64,000 nt of DNA from Microstegium vimineum (GCA_022036555.1 CM039120.1:29723716-29787715), one strand, 5' to 3'; positions 23,990-35,608 are shown, counted from the first letter of the stretch. Notes: generated by a model from the letters alone, not told the origin. Program-made: numbers and translations.

Positions 23990-24246
23990 ATGGCGAACTT
24001 CGGCGAACACCCAATGATTAGCTCTTCTGGCAGTGTCCTTCAGCCGCCACGACGTCGGCTCCCTGGGTAAGCAACCGCTACTCCCCCGCATGATTCGACC
24101 TGCTGAAAGTCTAACCATTTTCTAGTTCTTGGGTTGGCGGACCGAGCTCTACTCCTGTCACGCCGCTCTCAGATGACGACCTGTGGGATTTCTTCCAAGG
24201 CATTTTGACGGATAGGCGTCTCCTTCATGAGGAACCATTTCATTAG
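23990..24246 (+). CDS. Small two-exon open frame, probably the truncated start of a second antisense gene
   Basis: ATGGCGAACTTC at 23990 opens a frame that reaches a good donor (GG|GTAAGC, exon end 24066). It resumes after a TAG acceptor at 24126 and runs to a TAG at 24244-24246. The peptide is about 65 residues, including PLSDDDLWDFFQGIL, and matches nothing known to me. The last few codons may already belong to sequence beyond the breakpoint of D. A TATA-like 'tatatcacc' lies about 50 bases upstream. Confidence 0.3.
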
Positions 24247-24789
24247 CAGTTAAAAATGTTCCTAGCTAATGAGAAGTAGCTAATCCCATTAGCGGTTTCA
24301 ACCCATCTAATGATAGCTAAATGTAGTTAATTACGAAATTCCCATCATTTTTTCTTGTCTCCACGGTTCCGCAACCTCTTCCTACGCCGCCCTGTGCCTG
24401 GCCATGACCATGACCGCAGCCTCATGCACGTTTGCTGGTCGGGAGGCAAATGAAGAGGTTGTGTCCTTTCCCCCCATTTGTTCTCTATAAAAAATGAAGT
24501 CTTTCATGAGCGGTAATATGACCAAAATCTTCAATTAGTTAGATCATCCAAACATCTCTAGCTAAAATTTAGCTATACCAGCTAAATTTTAATTGAGGTG
24601 CATCTAGACATGTACTTAGCTATAGTTGGGTGCATCTGAATAGTCTTTCAGGCTCTGCACGAGCGCTAGTGTTTTATTTATTGTGAAACTTAATTTTATT
24701 ATTCTCTTAGTTTTAGGCAATGTACTTGTTGATACATTCTCACATATAACAGTTTGGTCCCTTGAAGATGTTTATAGAGATATGATGTC
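24247..24789. other. Unassigned intergenic stretch
   Basis: AT-rich DNA with several 'tagctaa'-type words (24240-24330 and 24530-24620) that suggest a decayed MITE, but no clean inverted ends. A GC-rich block at 24360-24450 has no convincing frame. Confidence 0.25.
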
Positions 24790-25012
24790 TGTAAAAGTGG
24801 AGTTTGTTTAGGGTTAACGAGTCACTGGTTCAGGTGCTCGGGTGCGTGTTTATATAAGATGGGAAACACCCCCATCGTGGCTTACACGGTTGTGATCCTA
24901 TACAACAACCTCTGAGATATTCACAACTAACATTACAACAATACTTATCTGATAAACACGCACACACTAACAACCTCATGAACCTAGACATGATGATGTA
25001 TCATCTAATACC
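24790..25012 (-). repeat. Probable LTR remnant of Copia element H
   Basis: It lies directly downstream of the H pol stop codon. A minus-strand purine tract (gaggaaggg, about 25010-25020) precedes it, and a TATA box in 'cttatataaac' lies near 24848-24858. The far end is not defined. Confidence 0.45.
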
Positions 25013-25023
25013 CTTCCTCAATC

Positions 25024-26935
25024 TCAGCCACTCAAGAGGTTGAGATTGCGCCGAAATTGCAACAACTTGGCAACCGGTAGAGCTTTGGTAAACCCATCCG
25101 CAACTTGATCATTGGTATGTATGAACCCAATGTCAAGTTGTCCTTGAGCTACCTGTTCTCTCACGAAGTGAAAGTCAATCTCGATATGCTTAGTTCTGAC
25201 ATGGAACACTGGGTTCTCGGATAAGTATTTTGCACCCAAATTATCACACCTGAGCCTCGAGGTAGTTGGATGAGCCACACCAAGTTCAGTCAGGAGTTTC
25301 TGCACCCACATCAACTCAGCCGCTGCATTTGCTAGGGCCTTGTACTCAGCCTCAGTACTAGACCTGGACACCATGGGTTGTTTCTTTGCTGCCCACGAGA
25401 CCAAGTTACTGCCAAAATAGACTGCAAAGCCTCCTGTAGATCGACGATCGTCAACACAACCCGCCCAGTCGGCATCAACAAACGCACTCACAATTCTTGA
25501 CGTCAAGGCCCCAATCCTGAGCCCCAAACTCAAAGTGCCATGAACATACCTCAAGATGCGTTTAGCAACAGACCAATGTGTTGTGGTTGGAGAGTGCAAG
25601 AACTGGCAGATTTTGTTGAAAACAAAGGATATATCAGGTTGTGTCATGGTGAGATACTGTAGAGCCCCGACTAGACTCCGGTACTTTGTGCAGTCTTCAG
25701 GACCAAGCGGATCACCATCTTTGAGGCTGAGCTTCTGCGTGCTAGGGAGAGGAGTATCAACTGATTTGCATTTGTCCATACCTAACCGTATAAGTATATC
25801 CTTTGCATACTGACTTTCTGACATGACCAGCCCATCCTTGTTTCTTTTGACCTCAATACCCAAGAAAAAATATAAATCACCAAGGTCCTTTAATGCGAAA
25901 TCTTGCTGAAGATCCAGAAGGAGAGTGTTGGTTCCTCGGACATCCGAACTTGCCACAATGATATCGTCCACATACACAAGAACAAACATAGTTAACCCAC
26001 CTCTCTGAAGAAAGAACAGTGATGTATCTGCCTTGGATGGTGTAAACCCCAGAGCCACAAGCTTTGTAGATAGGCGAGCATACCACGCCCTTAGTGCCTG
26101 CTTGAGTCCATACAAAGCTTTGTCGAGACGACATACATACGAAGGGTGAACTTTATTTGCATACCCAGGAGGTTGGTACATATAAACTTCTTATTTTAAG
26201 ATTCCATGCAAGAACGCATTCTGAACATCTAGTTGTCGCAGAGACCATCCCCTGGAGACTGCAACTGAGAGGACAAGACGGATGGTGGCTGCTTTTACAA
26301 CAGGACTGAACGTATCTTCGTAGTCAATGCCATACCTTTGTTTGAATCCTTTAGCCACCAATCGGGCTTTGTATCGGTCAATAGATCCATCTGCCTTTCT
26401 TTTGACTTTGTATACCCACTTACATCCAATGATGTTCTTCCCTTTGGGTTTGGGAACCAAATGCCACCTTTGGTTTCAGACCAATGCATTGTACTCCTCA
26501 TCCATGGCCCATCTCCACTTGGGATCTTGCAATGCCTGAGCCGGTGTGGTGGGTTCTTCAATACAGAGAGCAGAGACCATCCCCCATCTGACAGTGCCAT
26601 CAGTGTAAACCTTTGGCTTCAAAATCCCGAGCTGGAGTCGTGTAGTCGGGTGTGGCACAGCTGATTCGGCAGATGCCATAGAGTCCGCTGCACCTAACGG
26701 TGGCGTACTGGATCCAGTGATCTCCACACCTGATCCAGGTAGCAGCCCCCCCAGTGGGATCGGGTTGCGAAGCATCTGGTGTAGCCTCAGGTACCGACGA
26801 CAGGAGAGGCGCCGTAGAGGATCCCGACTGATCCGGCCCAGAGTCTGGTATGCCCGAGTCGGGCAACAGAGGCACGAGTCTGGTATGTGCGTTCATAGAA
26901 AAGGGTGCATGTGTGTGCAAAGTAAGCAAACACAA
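25024..26935 (-). pseudogene. Copia reverse transcriptase-RNase H fragment (element H)
   Basis: One reading frame from 26775 to 25024 encodes the C-terminal half of Copia pol. It includes the start of RT (GCKWVYKVKRKADGS, LDVQNAFLHG), the catalytic YVDDIIVAS, the LGIEVKR block and a full RNase H with ADWAGC, SSTEAEYKAL and the CDN and KHIEIDFHFVRE blocks. It ends with a normal stop. Two in-frame stops break it: TGA at 26476-26478 and TAA at 26191-26193. The second lies where Copia RT usually has Glu, in FLHGILxE. Sequence at 26776-26935 is a Pro/Ser-rich linker in another frame. Integrase, gag and a 5' LTR are absent. The sequence resembles the Ale/Retrofit group more than the Sireviruses here. 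Confidence 0.85.
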
Positions 26936-26959
26936 ACACTCAAACGAGTTGGGGGAATT

Positions 26960-27140
26960 CTGGATTTGTTTGGCAGGACTCCTTTTGAGGGGCTCCTATA
27001 GAGGAGCCGGAGCCCTCCAAAACGGCTCTGACTCCTCTGTTTTTTGCAAAAAAAAAATAGTTTCTCCAGAAAACTGTTTGGCAGGACTCCTCCAGAGGAG
27101 CCAGAACCGAAGCCAGCGAGAAGCTCTGCCAAATAGGCCC
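26960..27140. mobile_element. MITE with imperfect terminal repeats
   Basis: The left edge reads 'tgtttggcaggact' and the right edge, in reverse complement, 'tatttggcagagct'. The interior has a second inward copy (27078-27095) and a hairpin of 'ggctcctatagaggagcc'. This is the common grass 'GTTTGGCAGAGC' miniature element type. The superfamily is not certain. Confidence 0.5.
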
Positions 27141-27278
27141 CCGCCTTAGGGATTTTTTTTCATGAATGCTCAAAGAATTGAATCTGCTCCAGTAAAAATT
27201 CATTGAAGAGTGAGAAAGAACACTTTCTTTTGCTCATAAAGAGAGCCCCACAAAACTAACTTATAAAGAAATAAACTA

Positions 27279-27367
27279 AAAGAAGAGTTGTTTTGACTTT
27301 TTATGAAGACAAGAAGAGTTGTTTTGACTTTTTATGAAGACAAGAAGAGTTGTTTTGACTTTTTATG
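27279..27367. repeat. Tandem repeat, three copies of a 31-bp unit
   Basis: The unit 'aagagttgttttgacttttt' plus a short spacer occurs three times in a row with almost no change. No frame or RNA structure is suggested. Confidence 0.7.
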
Positions 27368-27538
27368 TATTGAGAAGATAAGAATTTATAGTCTTTCCGA
27401 AACCAAAAGCGAGAAAGCTAGTTTTTTGAGTTAAAAGATTTAAACTACACCTTAAACATTGGAAAGTAGAAATGATTTTGATTAATAATTTAATGGTTTT
27501 GTTTTTTGAAGTAGAGTTTGTAGAATTATATCTATTTG
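27368..27538. other. AT-rich spacer
   Basis: No feature recognised between the tandem repeat and the Tourist-like MITE. Confidence 0.3.
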
Positions 27539-27973
27539 CTTAGAGCAACTCCAACAGTTTGACAATTTTGGTTTGACAAAACATGGAATTTGCCAACTCT
27601 GAAATAGATATGCCAAAGAAGAAAATATGCAATCTCCAACAGTTCCCCATAATGACTGGCAAAAACGAAAATTATGGACCAGTGGACCCGGTCGTTATTT
27701 TTTTGCGGTATTTTCCTGTTCCACCGTGAAAAAAAAGGAAGAAAAAAAGAAGAAATAAAAAAGCCGCAGCCCAGTGTTCCGCCGTGAAAGAAAAGAAGGA
27801 AAAAAAATTGCCTCCTCCTTTTCACGGTCTCCAAATTGCCAAGTGCGGGCTCTTATTTGCAATTTTGACAAAAATGACAAGCTCAAATGTCAAACTGTTA
27901 GTCATCAGTTTTTTAGTTTTTTGACAAAATTAGATATGCCAAATCTAAATGTCAAACTGTTAGAGTTGCTCTT
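27539..27973. mobile_element. Tourist-like MITE (PIF/Harbinger type)
   Basis: Terminal inverted repeats GAGCAACTCCAACAG and, in reverse at the other end, CTGTTAGAGTTGCTC, flanked on both sides by TTA, the usual target duplication of this group. Length is about 430 bp. The interior repeats 'caactccaacag' and 'gtttgacaaaa' motifs. A related remnant lies at 35400-35608. Confidence 0.75.
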
Positions 27974-28019
27974 AGAAGAATAAGGAGCAAAACTGAAAAC
28001 CCAAACAGACTAAAGAAGA

Positions 28020-28310
28020 AGAAAGGAGCCTACAAAGAAGTTGCTCCGGCGTTGCCGCGGCTCGGCTTCTTTCTCGGTGAGAGTGAGAGTGTGAGACGCC
28101 TTGCGCCATACCGCCGGCGTTGCATAGCTTGCTGGAGTGTGGCACAAATAGCCCATTTGGTCCTTCAAGGACGGCCCAATTAGGCCAACAAGCACACACT
28201 CCCATTCCAGCACATCCATCCCATGTGGCCTTCTCCTCTCCCGCTCGTGCTCACCATTCCGCTTGCTCTCTCCAAACCCCACAGAACCCTACCGTACCCG
28301 CCGCGCCGCC
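28020..28310 (+). promoter_or_regulatory. Promoter and 5' leader region of the host ATPase gene
   Basis: GC content rises sharply from about 28200. The stretch 28140-28200 contains 'agcccat' and 'ggcccaat' words, like the GGCCCA/TGGGCC elements common in promoters of housekeeping plant genes. No TATA box is obvious. The transcription start cannot be placed from sequence alone. Confidence 0.4.
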
Positions 28311-31300
28311 ATGGCCGCCGCCGGCCGGCCGTGGCGCGTGATCCCGCGGCCTGTCCTCGAGACCGTCCTTCACAACCACGCGCTTCGCCCGCGCGTGCCA
28401 CAGCCGCTCCTCTTCCACGGCCCCCGCGGCGTCGGCAAGTCGACGCTACTCCTCCACCGCCTTCTCCCGCGGTGGTCCGACCCGCCCCACGCCACCGCAT
28501 TCGTCGACTTCCTCCACCCCACGCCGAGTTCTCCCGCCGCTGCCCCGTGGTCCCTCCTCCCCGCCGACCTAGCGTCTCCCCCCTTGATGCACGACCTCCG
28601 CCTCCGCCTCGAGTCCGCGCTTGAGGGCCTCGCTTGCGCTGCCGTCCTCTGCGGTGCTGTGGGCTCTAAGGACGTGCTCGCCGCGCTGTCCCGCAACCAT
28701 GGCCTCAGCACCGCGCTCTCCCGCCTCTCGGGGGCCCCCGCCACACGCTCCTCGTCCACCTCTGTGCCAGCCCGCCGCTCTTCGGCGACCTCCGTGCCGG
28801 CGCTCTGGTCGAGGGCCGTGCTCGCCGCGGTGTGCAGGGGCGACACCATGTTCCGCATTGGTCAAGGAGAGGCGACCAACTGCTCCATGGAAGAGAGGGC
28901 ATACATGCAGGAGGCAATGGCGGCCTTGCGAGTGGCTAAGGAGGTGCTCGGGATGCAGGAGGGGTGGAGGAAGGAGGCAATCAGGGAGATGAATAGAACT
29001 GGGCGGTTCTCACGCTCATTGTCCAATTCAGCTACTGACTGGCCGTGCCTGTTACTGGATGTTCTGTCCAGTGCTGCAGAGGAGGAATTCTTCCAGGTAG
29101 ACTTGGTGTTATTTCAGTTGTGTTTGTGGTGGCTTTCTGTAAATTGACATTATTGTGTCGATGCTGCTGTTGTTTTTGTGCAGCCAAAGCTGGTCCTGAA
29201 CAATGTGGATGTTTTGAGAAAGGCAATTTGTGAGGATGAGACAATGGTGCCTGCAGCGATGTACCATGATAGCTTCATTTGGAGGGTGATTGCGCTTGGT
29301 GCCAATGAACAGTGCTTGCCAGTTATTATGTCGACTTCAGATGGGTGAGTTCTCATACTCTTTTCCTGTGCATTGTGCATGCTCTGTAGGTAATTTCTAG
29401 TGTTTTTAGAGCTCATAGGTGGCAGAACTTGAGTTTAGAGGATAATCATGTTCACATGTGAGGTACGAGCATAACAACACGACTGTTTGATAAAAGGAAC
29501 CTGATAGAAGCATAGAGATAGAGATTGTCAAGGGGTTCATGGCGCAATGGCAAAGGCCATTGGTTGGGGGGCTCCCACCCAGGGTTCAAAACCTGGGTGC
29601 GACACTTTATACTGGATTTATTCCAGAATTTTCCGGCGCTACGCATTAAGTGGTAGGCGACGTTCCCGTCGACAGCGAGGCGCCTGTGGTGACTTCGTGA
29701 ACTTCAAGATTTGCCGGCTCAGTCCTTCGAAGGTGCTCATAGGGGTAGGGTTTGCGTGCGTGTGTTCGTAGGGGCGAGTGTGCGTGCGTGTTGAGTGTCT
29801 GCGTTGTACTGTGTACTCTCAAAAAAAAAAAGAAGCATAGAGATTGGAATGCCAAAAGATTTGCAACAGGATTATTGTTTAGTGAACTTTGAATTTATAA
29901 CCTGCTTTAATTTTGTTTGAGGAACAGAAACTTTCTGTAGTGATGCCTTTTTTTTTTCTACTTATTCTTATTATAGTGCAAGGAAATCTAGTGTAGGTTT
30001 GACTAAATGAGTTTATGAAAAACATGTCTACACATCTTGTGTGCTGTTAGGATCTTTCTAATTTATCATACACAATTAGGTGGGTATATGCTGGAAGAAT
30101 AAAAACAAAACAAAGTTACAGAAGGATGTTATATGCAATGCATGGGGTGTGGTGGTCTTTCTTCTTCTATCTTAGAGTTTTTCTGTCCGAGGATGAATTC
30201 CTGTTCCTATGGAACTGCCCTGTGGCTTGTTTTCCTTGTGTTGCAAGTAACAATGTTTGTGTTTTATCAAATCCTAGAATAGCTGAGGTACCAAATTATG
30301 CTCAATCAGTTGATTTACATATGTTAGGGATTTGAACGACAAGTAGCACACTAAAGCCTAAGTAGTTAGGCATTTGGAAAGACATACCATAAATGATGTC
30401 AGATGCAAGTGATCTAAATTCCAATGCAAAACGTTGTTCAATCCATTTCTTGACCATTTTCAGTACACTGTTTACATCTTTTTCAATATTTCATTGAATT
30501 GTACTCTCCCCAGTCACAAGAACATGTTGTAGGACAAAATTTAATCAAACCTGAAAAACTACAAATATCAATAACTATTACATTATTTTTTTTTGGAAAC
30601 ATGTAAGTTGTATATGTGTAGTTTTTTATTCAAAATGCTTGCAAAATCTCTCAAGTCTCAAATTTGAAGGATTTTAAGAATATATTCTACAAGAAATATG
30701 TTACTGCTTTCTCCATGTTTGTTCTGTGAAGTTTTGTCATTACCGTCAAATTGCATTTGTGAGCATACTGCCTGCTGGACCAAATTTTTCTGATGCCACT
30801 GCCTCCAAAATTTTTACAATAGGGGATGCTACAAAACCTTAATAAGGATGACACCTCCAGAAAAATATAGTTTTGTTCATCTGCATGCGCTTTTGTTGGT
30901 TCAAAACATTTTATTCCCTTTATGGATTCTTTAATATAGGTTCAGTTGAATACCATTTTTGTATCAAGTTATGAGGATATGGGATTACCCTTTCGCAAAT
31001 ATAACACACAGCATTCTAGTTAGAGAATCTGTTTCCTCTGGACTCTGTTGCATGTTCATGATCTTTTTGTTGCGACGAAAGCTGGTTCCCTAAATAAAGA
31101 AAATAAGCTTGTCACAGCCCCTCAAATAGTTGTTTTTGTTCCCTGTTTATTTTCTTGTGAACTTCAATAGTTCTTCCTGGCATGCTATGGCCTACAGTTT
31201 ACCTTAACTCCAATAGTTTTCTCTTGTCATATTTATGGGTTAAGGAAATTCTTACTGTAAAACAAGTACTCTGCTGCATTGCTGCTACCTGGAAAGTATC

Positions 31301-33571
31301 AGCTTTACACATTTTCTGAATTTTGGCAGGTACTATTCTTGTCAAGCATTCGTTGATTTTGGTTTTCCGAACATATTTATTTCTCGTGAGGTATGCTCAT
31401 TTTACTTTACTTGGTGCCTTTCTATTTTTTCCCTGCTTCCTGCTTTTTTACTTGAAGCATAATAATTGGAGGACAGACATTTGGTTGGACGCCACAAGAA
31501 GCTAAGCTGCATATGGTTTCTGAATTCTTCAGTGAACAGGAGGTAGTTATATTTTAGACCTGCTAATGTTGCCATTTTGTGTGAAATGTGAATGTGTTCT
31601 TCCTATAATTAATTTTCCCCTTGTGCAATCTCTGTACATAATTTGTTTTGATTTTTATTGAAGTTGTAGTGGAAAGTTGTAGATGAGGTTCTTGGGCCAA
31701 ACCCACGGCAGCTATCTGAGATATATATGCTGAAGCAAAAGGCAAATAGCCCAGAGTAAGTAACTTGCATCCGTAGTTTCTCATTGAACTTTATTTGTTT
31801 TATCCCATGTTGATAGTATCTTTTCCCAAAATATGATTCATTTTTGTTTCTGATCACATTTGGTTAGATGCCTTCTGGCCTCCTGTTATTGGTTTATAGA
31901 AGGAAAAAAACTGTTAGAGCGAAGTCACAGGTTTGGGGCTGGATATTTTCTATTTCTTAGCCGTACCACAAACCATGGCAGGATTGGATACATATAGGAC
32001 TATAGGAGTAGCAAACTTGCAACTTAAGAAGATTACAACATATTCTAAGTAGATGCTAAAGCAAGATAAAAAGATAAGGTGCTGAGATATGCACCAACTA
32101 CTCCTAAGATAAGCATCCTAGATAGATAAGCACAAGAGTTAGAGGTATATAAAAAACTCTATGCTTATTGCTTTTGTAGACCACAAATTTTTTTTCTTGA
32201 AAAAATACTAGATGGATGAGTTGATCAGTTCTTGGTTCTTTGTCCCTCCTGACAAATTCTATAAGTTTATGAGTTTTACTTTGTTTCTCTGATAACTTTG
32301 AACTATTTTTAATATGTATCAGGTTTTGTGATTTTTGTCCACTATACCTTCCTTCGAAATCCTTCTCGTTTAGTTAAGCCTTATATACAGGGTTCAAAGT
32401 GTTCATCTGAGGCCTTTGCTATTTTTTCTGTAATTCAATTCAGTGGTTTGCAGTAAAATCTCAGTAAGTAGTAATCTCTGTTGCATTACAGGGTTCTTCA
32501 TGACAGAAATATTGAGGAGATTATTGATACTTACCTGGCACACTTGCAAGTAAGTAAAGTTTCAGTTGCTGCCAGCTGAGTTGCTTGGACATAAATGCTC
32601 TTTAATATGCCATCTTCTAGTTTGAAAACTTCACTCTCCCTATTTCAAATATGCTCTTTTATCATTGTTGTTTTCTGCTGTTTCAAATTGCAGACTTAGA
32701 ATGCACATAGATTAAGAGGGAAAAACATTATTTTTGTTTCATTTCTGCTCGTCAGGTTTCTGTTGTTAATCCAGCCATGGAGAAGGCATTAAAAATTCTG
32801 CAGAATTTTGCCTCAGATGTCCGTGAGGGTAAAGTACCAGAGAACAGATTGTCTTTTGGTGCACCCTGGAGACATCCACCTCGGAATGACAACCCTGACT
32901 TGTCCTATAAATGGGCAAAGATTCAGCTAATGGATTTTATGCAATCCTTTGTGAACACTGAGTTTGGGGTATGATCTCTTTGCAAGCCAGCATTCAGTTG
33001 ATGAATATGCACTGAACAATATTTGAGAAGTGGCAACCTTACCTTGTTCCCACTAATCCACTCCTTACAAACATGCACCAAAAAGGCAACCCTATTTTGT
33101 ACATCTCACATCATCTATTTATGGAGAGCAGATTTTTAGAATGTTTTATTTTGTGTATTTGACAGGTGAACTACCTGGCAGATGACAGCTTGGAAATATT
33201 GGATGATCCTGCTGCTGTTGCCATGATGGAGGTGAATTCATTGAACTCTGCTTGATATTTGGTGCACTATTATTTATGTGATTACTACATGGTTGCTGTT
33301 GGCTAGGTTGGTTTACTGTATCAACAAAGAGAACCATCCTTTATGCGACCAATCACCCATGGGATTCAGCGATGTCTTGCCAGATGGTTTGTTCTTCTAC
33401 TTCTTAATTATTGTGCGAAATGGTTGTCTCTTGATATTGATCACCATTCCATCTAGGCTTGCTCAACAGAGATTACAATTGAACATTCAAGAAACTCTAG
33501 CATTCTTTTGGCAACGTTTGATACGGGGGCGAAGCTACCGCCACTTGATGAAAGAAGTTGGCTACAAGTAA
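28311..33571 (+). CDS. Host gene: P-loop NTPase, STAND/archaeal-ATPase-like, ten exons
   Basis: Exons read by eye, all GT-AG and phase-consistent: 28311-29096, 29184-29344, 31330-31390, 31477-31542, 31670-31755, 32492-32549, 32756-32968, 33166-33231, 33307-33386, 33457-33571. The sum is 1692 bp, 563 residues. The ATG sits in an ideal GCCGCCATGG context; an in-frame TTG at 28263 is not needed. Walker A is GPRGVGKST (residues 37-45), a likely Walker B is LVLNNVD (265-271), and a sensor-like strand VIMSTSDG lies near 309-316, followed by NPRQLSEIY. The C-terminal part (VGLLYQQREPSF, then a basic helix) resembles the winged helix that follows such ATPase domains. No signal peptide or membrane segment is seen. 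Residues about 158-185 are low-complexity Ser/Arg/Ala. Family assignment is inference; the biological role is unknown. It is the only apparently intact gene in the window. Confidence 0.85.
29520..29830 (+). mobile_element. tRNA-derived SINE in intron 2 of the host gene
   Basis: It starts near a pol III A-box-like 'tggcgcaatggc' (29540-29551) with a B box 'gggttcaaaacc' about 40 bases later, and ends in a run of A. It is flanked by a perfect 14-bp target duplication, AGAAGCATAGAGAT (29506-29519 and 29831-29844). Same strand as the gene. It resembles the tRNA-like SINEs found in grass introns. Confidence 0.85.
29845..31329 (+). other. Rest of intron 2 of the host gene
   Basis: AT-rich intronic DNA. 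A stretch from 30487 ('gtactctccccagtcacaagaa') looks like one end of a Stowaway-type MITE, but the other end is not visible. Nothing else was recognised. Confidence 0.4.
31756..32491 (+). other. Intron 5 of the host gene
   Basis: A 736-bp intron with a consensus GTAAGT donor and TTACAG acceptor. No repeat or gene is recognised in it. Confidence 0.6.
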
Positions 33572-34989
33572 AGAGGAGGTATATGAGAAGTTTCCATTTA
33601 ATCATTCAGCAAGGGGAATCTTGTACAAAATACACTTTATTTCTTGCATCAATAAGTGATTCATTGCATTGTCAACCATTTTTCCCTTTTTTTATGTGAA
33701 CTGACAGGTGATTTTGATGGACTAACAGTCTGACATGATATCTGTATGAGAATGTTAAGGGTATATTAATTTTTTGGCCACTCTTATTCACATGTAAGTT
33801 GATTTACTTGACATGAGCATTTGTTTATGTTCCATTTATTTTGTGAGTGTGAACAAGTCTGTATTTATTGGAATTGTTGCAGACTTCTTAATTTCAGTTT
33901 TGAATTATTTGGTGTGAAAATTTGCTGTCTTATACAAGCTTGATGCTACTGTTAAAAGTAATAAGTACTTAGTAGCAAATATTTTGTGGTAAAATGGAAT
34001 TATATAATTAATTAATAATAATAGCAATTTTTTTTGTGGCAACACCTTGCCCTTCTAGCAGGCATAAACTCTTGCAGTAGTTGAATAAACATACATTTTA
34101 ATCAATTTTCATCTACCAGCATCCAATAAATAGTTGCCATAGAAAATTAACTTGGATATCCTCATTGCTAGTAATGTTGCATGAAGAATTTAACAAGCAC
34201 TGCTTAGTTTCTCAAAATAAAGATTATACAATTAATTTGGATGTCTTCCTGTGCGTTTGTGCCCTTTTAAGCTAATGAATACTGCATTACTCAATATAGT
34301 TCAGTTTTGAATTTTGCATGGGCCATGCTGTAATCAGTCATTGGTTTAACTTCCTGTAGTGTTTACTGCAGTGTAGTCTGGAAGTTTGGAATCAGTTTCA
34401 GGTAGAGGTGGATGGCCAGTTTTACATTTTCTGCTGCTGACAAAAAGAATCAAACATTTTCTTAATTAATAAGCTGGGAATGCAAATGTTTGTCATTTGG
34501 AATACAAGTAGCAACCGCTGTTGATGCTAAAGGCACTCGTAGAATTTAGATGCTCTCATTGTAGCTGCACTTCTACCTGTATGTCAATTTATGGCATGGG
34601 ATGTTTAGATCGTCATCCCTCATAATCTGTCTCATGTATGTGAGCCGATTCACCATGTCAATAATATTTAAGTACAGCACCTTAAGTAAAGCACCTTAAG
34701 TAGTTTGATGAAACTTATTTAATAATATAATAATATTTATTATGTCAACCAAGTATAATTAGATTTTTCATCAATTGTATATTCATCGTATATCTATTTG
34801 AAATCATTAATCTTTATAATCCTAGTCAAACTTAAGATGTTTTAATTGTCTAGATTCTTAGAATGACTTATAATTTAGAATAGAGAAAGTACAACAGTAG
34901 GGGTGAGCACGTTAAATCGAGCACGTTTAATATACAACGATATATTAACATATGATCTTACTTTTGAGCATCTTTGAGATCAGCATCCA
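33572..34989. other. 3' region and intergenic DNA after the host gene
   Basis: The start of this stretch is probably 3' untranslated sequence; an 'aataag' near 33650 could serve as a poly(A) signal. Further on it is AT-rich with no frames. 'gacttataatttagaatagag' at about 34868-34888 resembles one end of a Stowaway MITE. A short direct repeat 'cagcaccttaagtaaagcaccttaag' lies at about 34675-34700. Confidence 0.4.
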
Positions 34990-35270
34990 TGCCTCCATTG
35001 TAAGGATGAAGACGGATCGGATACGAACGGATATCATTACATTTGTTTTCATGTTTCTGTTCGGATTCGACTTCGAATATGGATAGTGTCAATCATGCCG
35101 GATAGAATAGAATCTGATATCGACATCATAAATATGCGATTTTAGTATTTGGATACAAATACGGTATCAGATGTTGAATATCCGGACGCGGATACAGACT
35201 CATCTAAACCCGTCTAAGCGAATTCGGTCTCAAATATTGTCTGGAAATATCCGTACCGTTTTCATCTCTA
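34990..35270. mobile_element. MITE-like element with 'GATGAAAACGG' type ends
   Basis: The right end reads, in reverse complement, tagaGATGAAAACGGTACGG; the left edge has 'ggatgaagacggatcgg' at about 35004. The interior is rich in 'cggatac/gaatatccg' words. Elements with this end sequence are common in grasses; I do not assign a superfamily. Confidence 0.45.
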
Positions 35271-35399
35271 GTCGTATGGATGGTGTAGGGACCCATGCAT
35301 CTCATGCTTTCTCCTCAGCTCAAGTAAAGTGTACGTTGCTCTACATGATTCAAAAGCACGGGTGAGCAAGATTGCATGAATCAGTCGATTTGAGCATGC

Positions 35400-35608
35400 T
35401 TAGAGTATCTCCAACAATTTGACATTTGGATTTGGCATAGTTAGTTTTGAAAAAAAAAACAGAAAATATCTTCTCCAATAGTTTGACAATTGGGGTTGGC
35501 AGTTATGCCAAAGTCGCCCCCGGGAGCCGATCTCGCGCATTTTGCCGCCTGTGAAAAGGGCAAATCTCTCGCCATTTGTTTTCCAACGTTTGTACATGAA
35601 AAAGGGGC
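35400..35608. mobile_element. Remnant of a Tourist-like MITE, cut by Gypsy E
   Basis: It begins 'ttagagtatctccaacaatttgaca', matching the left end of the MITE at 27539, and stops at the LTR of Gypsy E. The other half should lie beyond the right edge of the window. Confidence 0.55.

Larger units (their letters stand above)
19119..24246 (-). mobile_element. Ty3/Gypsy element D (3' LTR and adjacent interior)
   Basis: A minus-strand Gypsy element represented by its 3' LTR (19119-22505, interrupted by solo LTR K), a purine tract just inside it and about 1.7 kb of interior that encodes one or two genes in the antisense (plus) direction. Gag-pol and the 5' LTR are missing; the interior stops at about 24246, where unrelated sequence begins. 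The right boundary is approximate. Confidence 0.65.

Noticed and set aside
27279..27367. Possible CRISPR-like short repeats
   Set aside because: Plant DNA, three adjacent copies without unique spacers; a simple tandem repeat.
28223..28624. Second long GC-rich frame overlapping exon 1 of the host gene, and several on the minus strand
   Set aside because: Shadow frames are common in very GC-rich exons; the called frame has the Walker A motif and the correct splice phases.
30487..30610. Possible Stowaway MITE in intron 2 of the host gene
   Set aside because: Only one end resembles a Stowaway terminus; no matching inverted end or TA duplication was found.
33278..33571. Stand-alone 97-codon gene
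   Set aside because: Its second half is the last exon of the host gene in the same frame; the first half is intron and the preceding exon in another frame.
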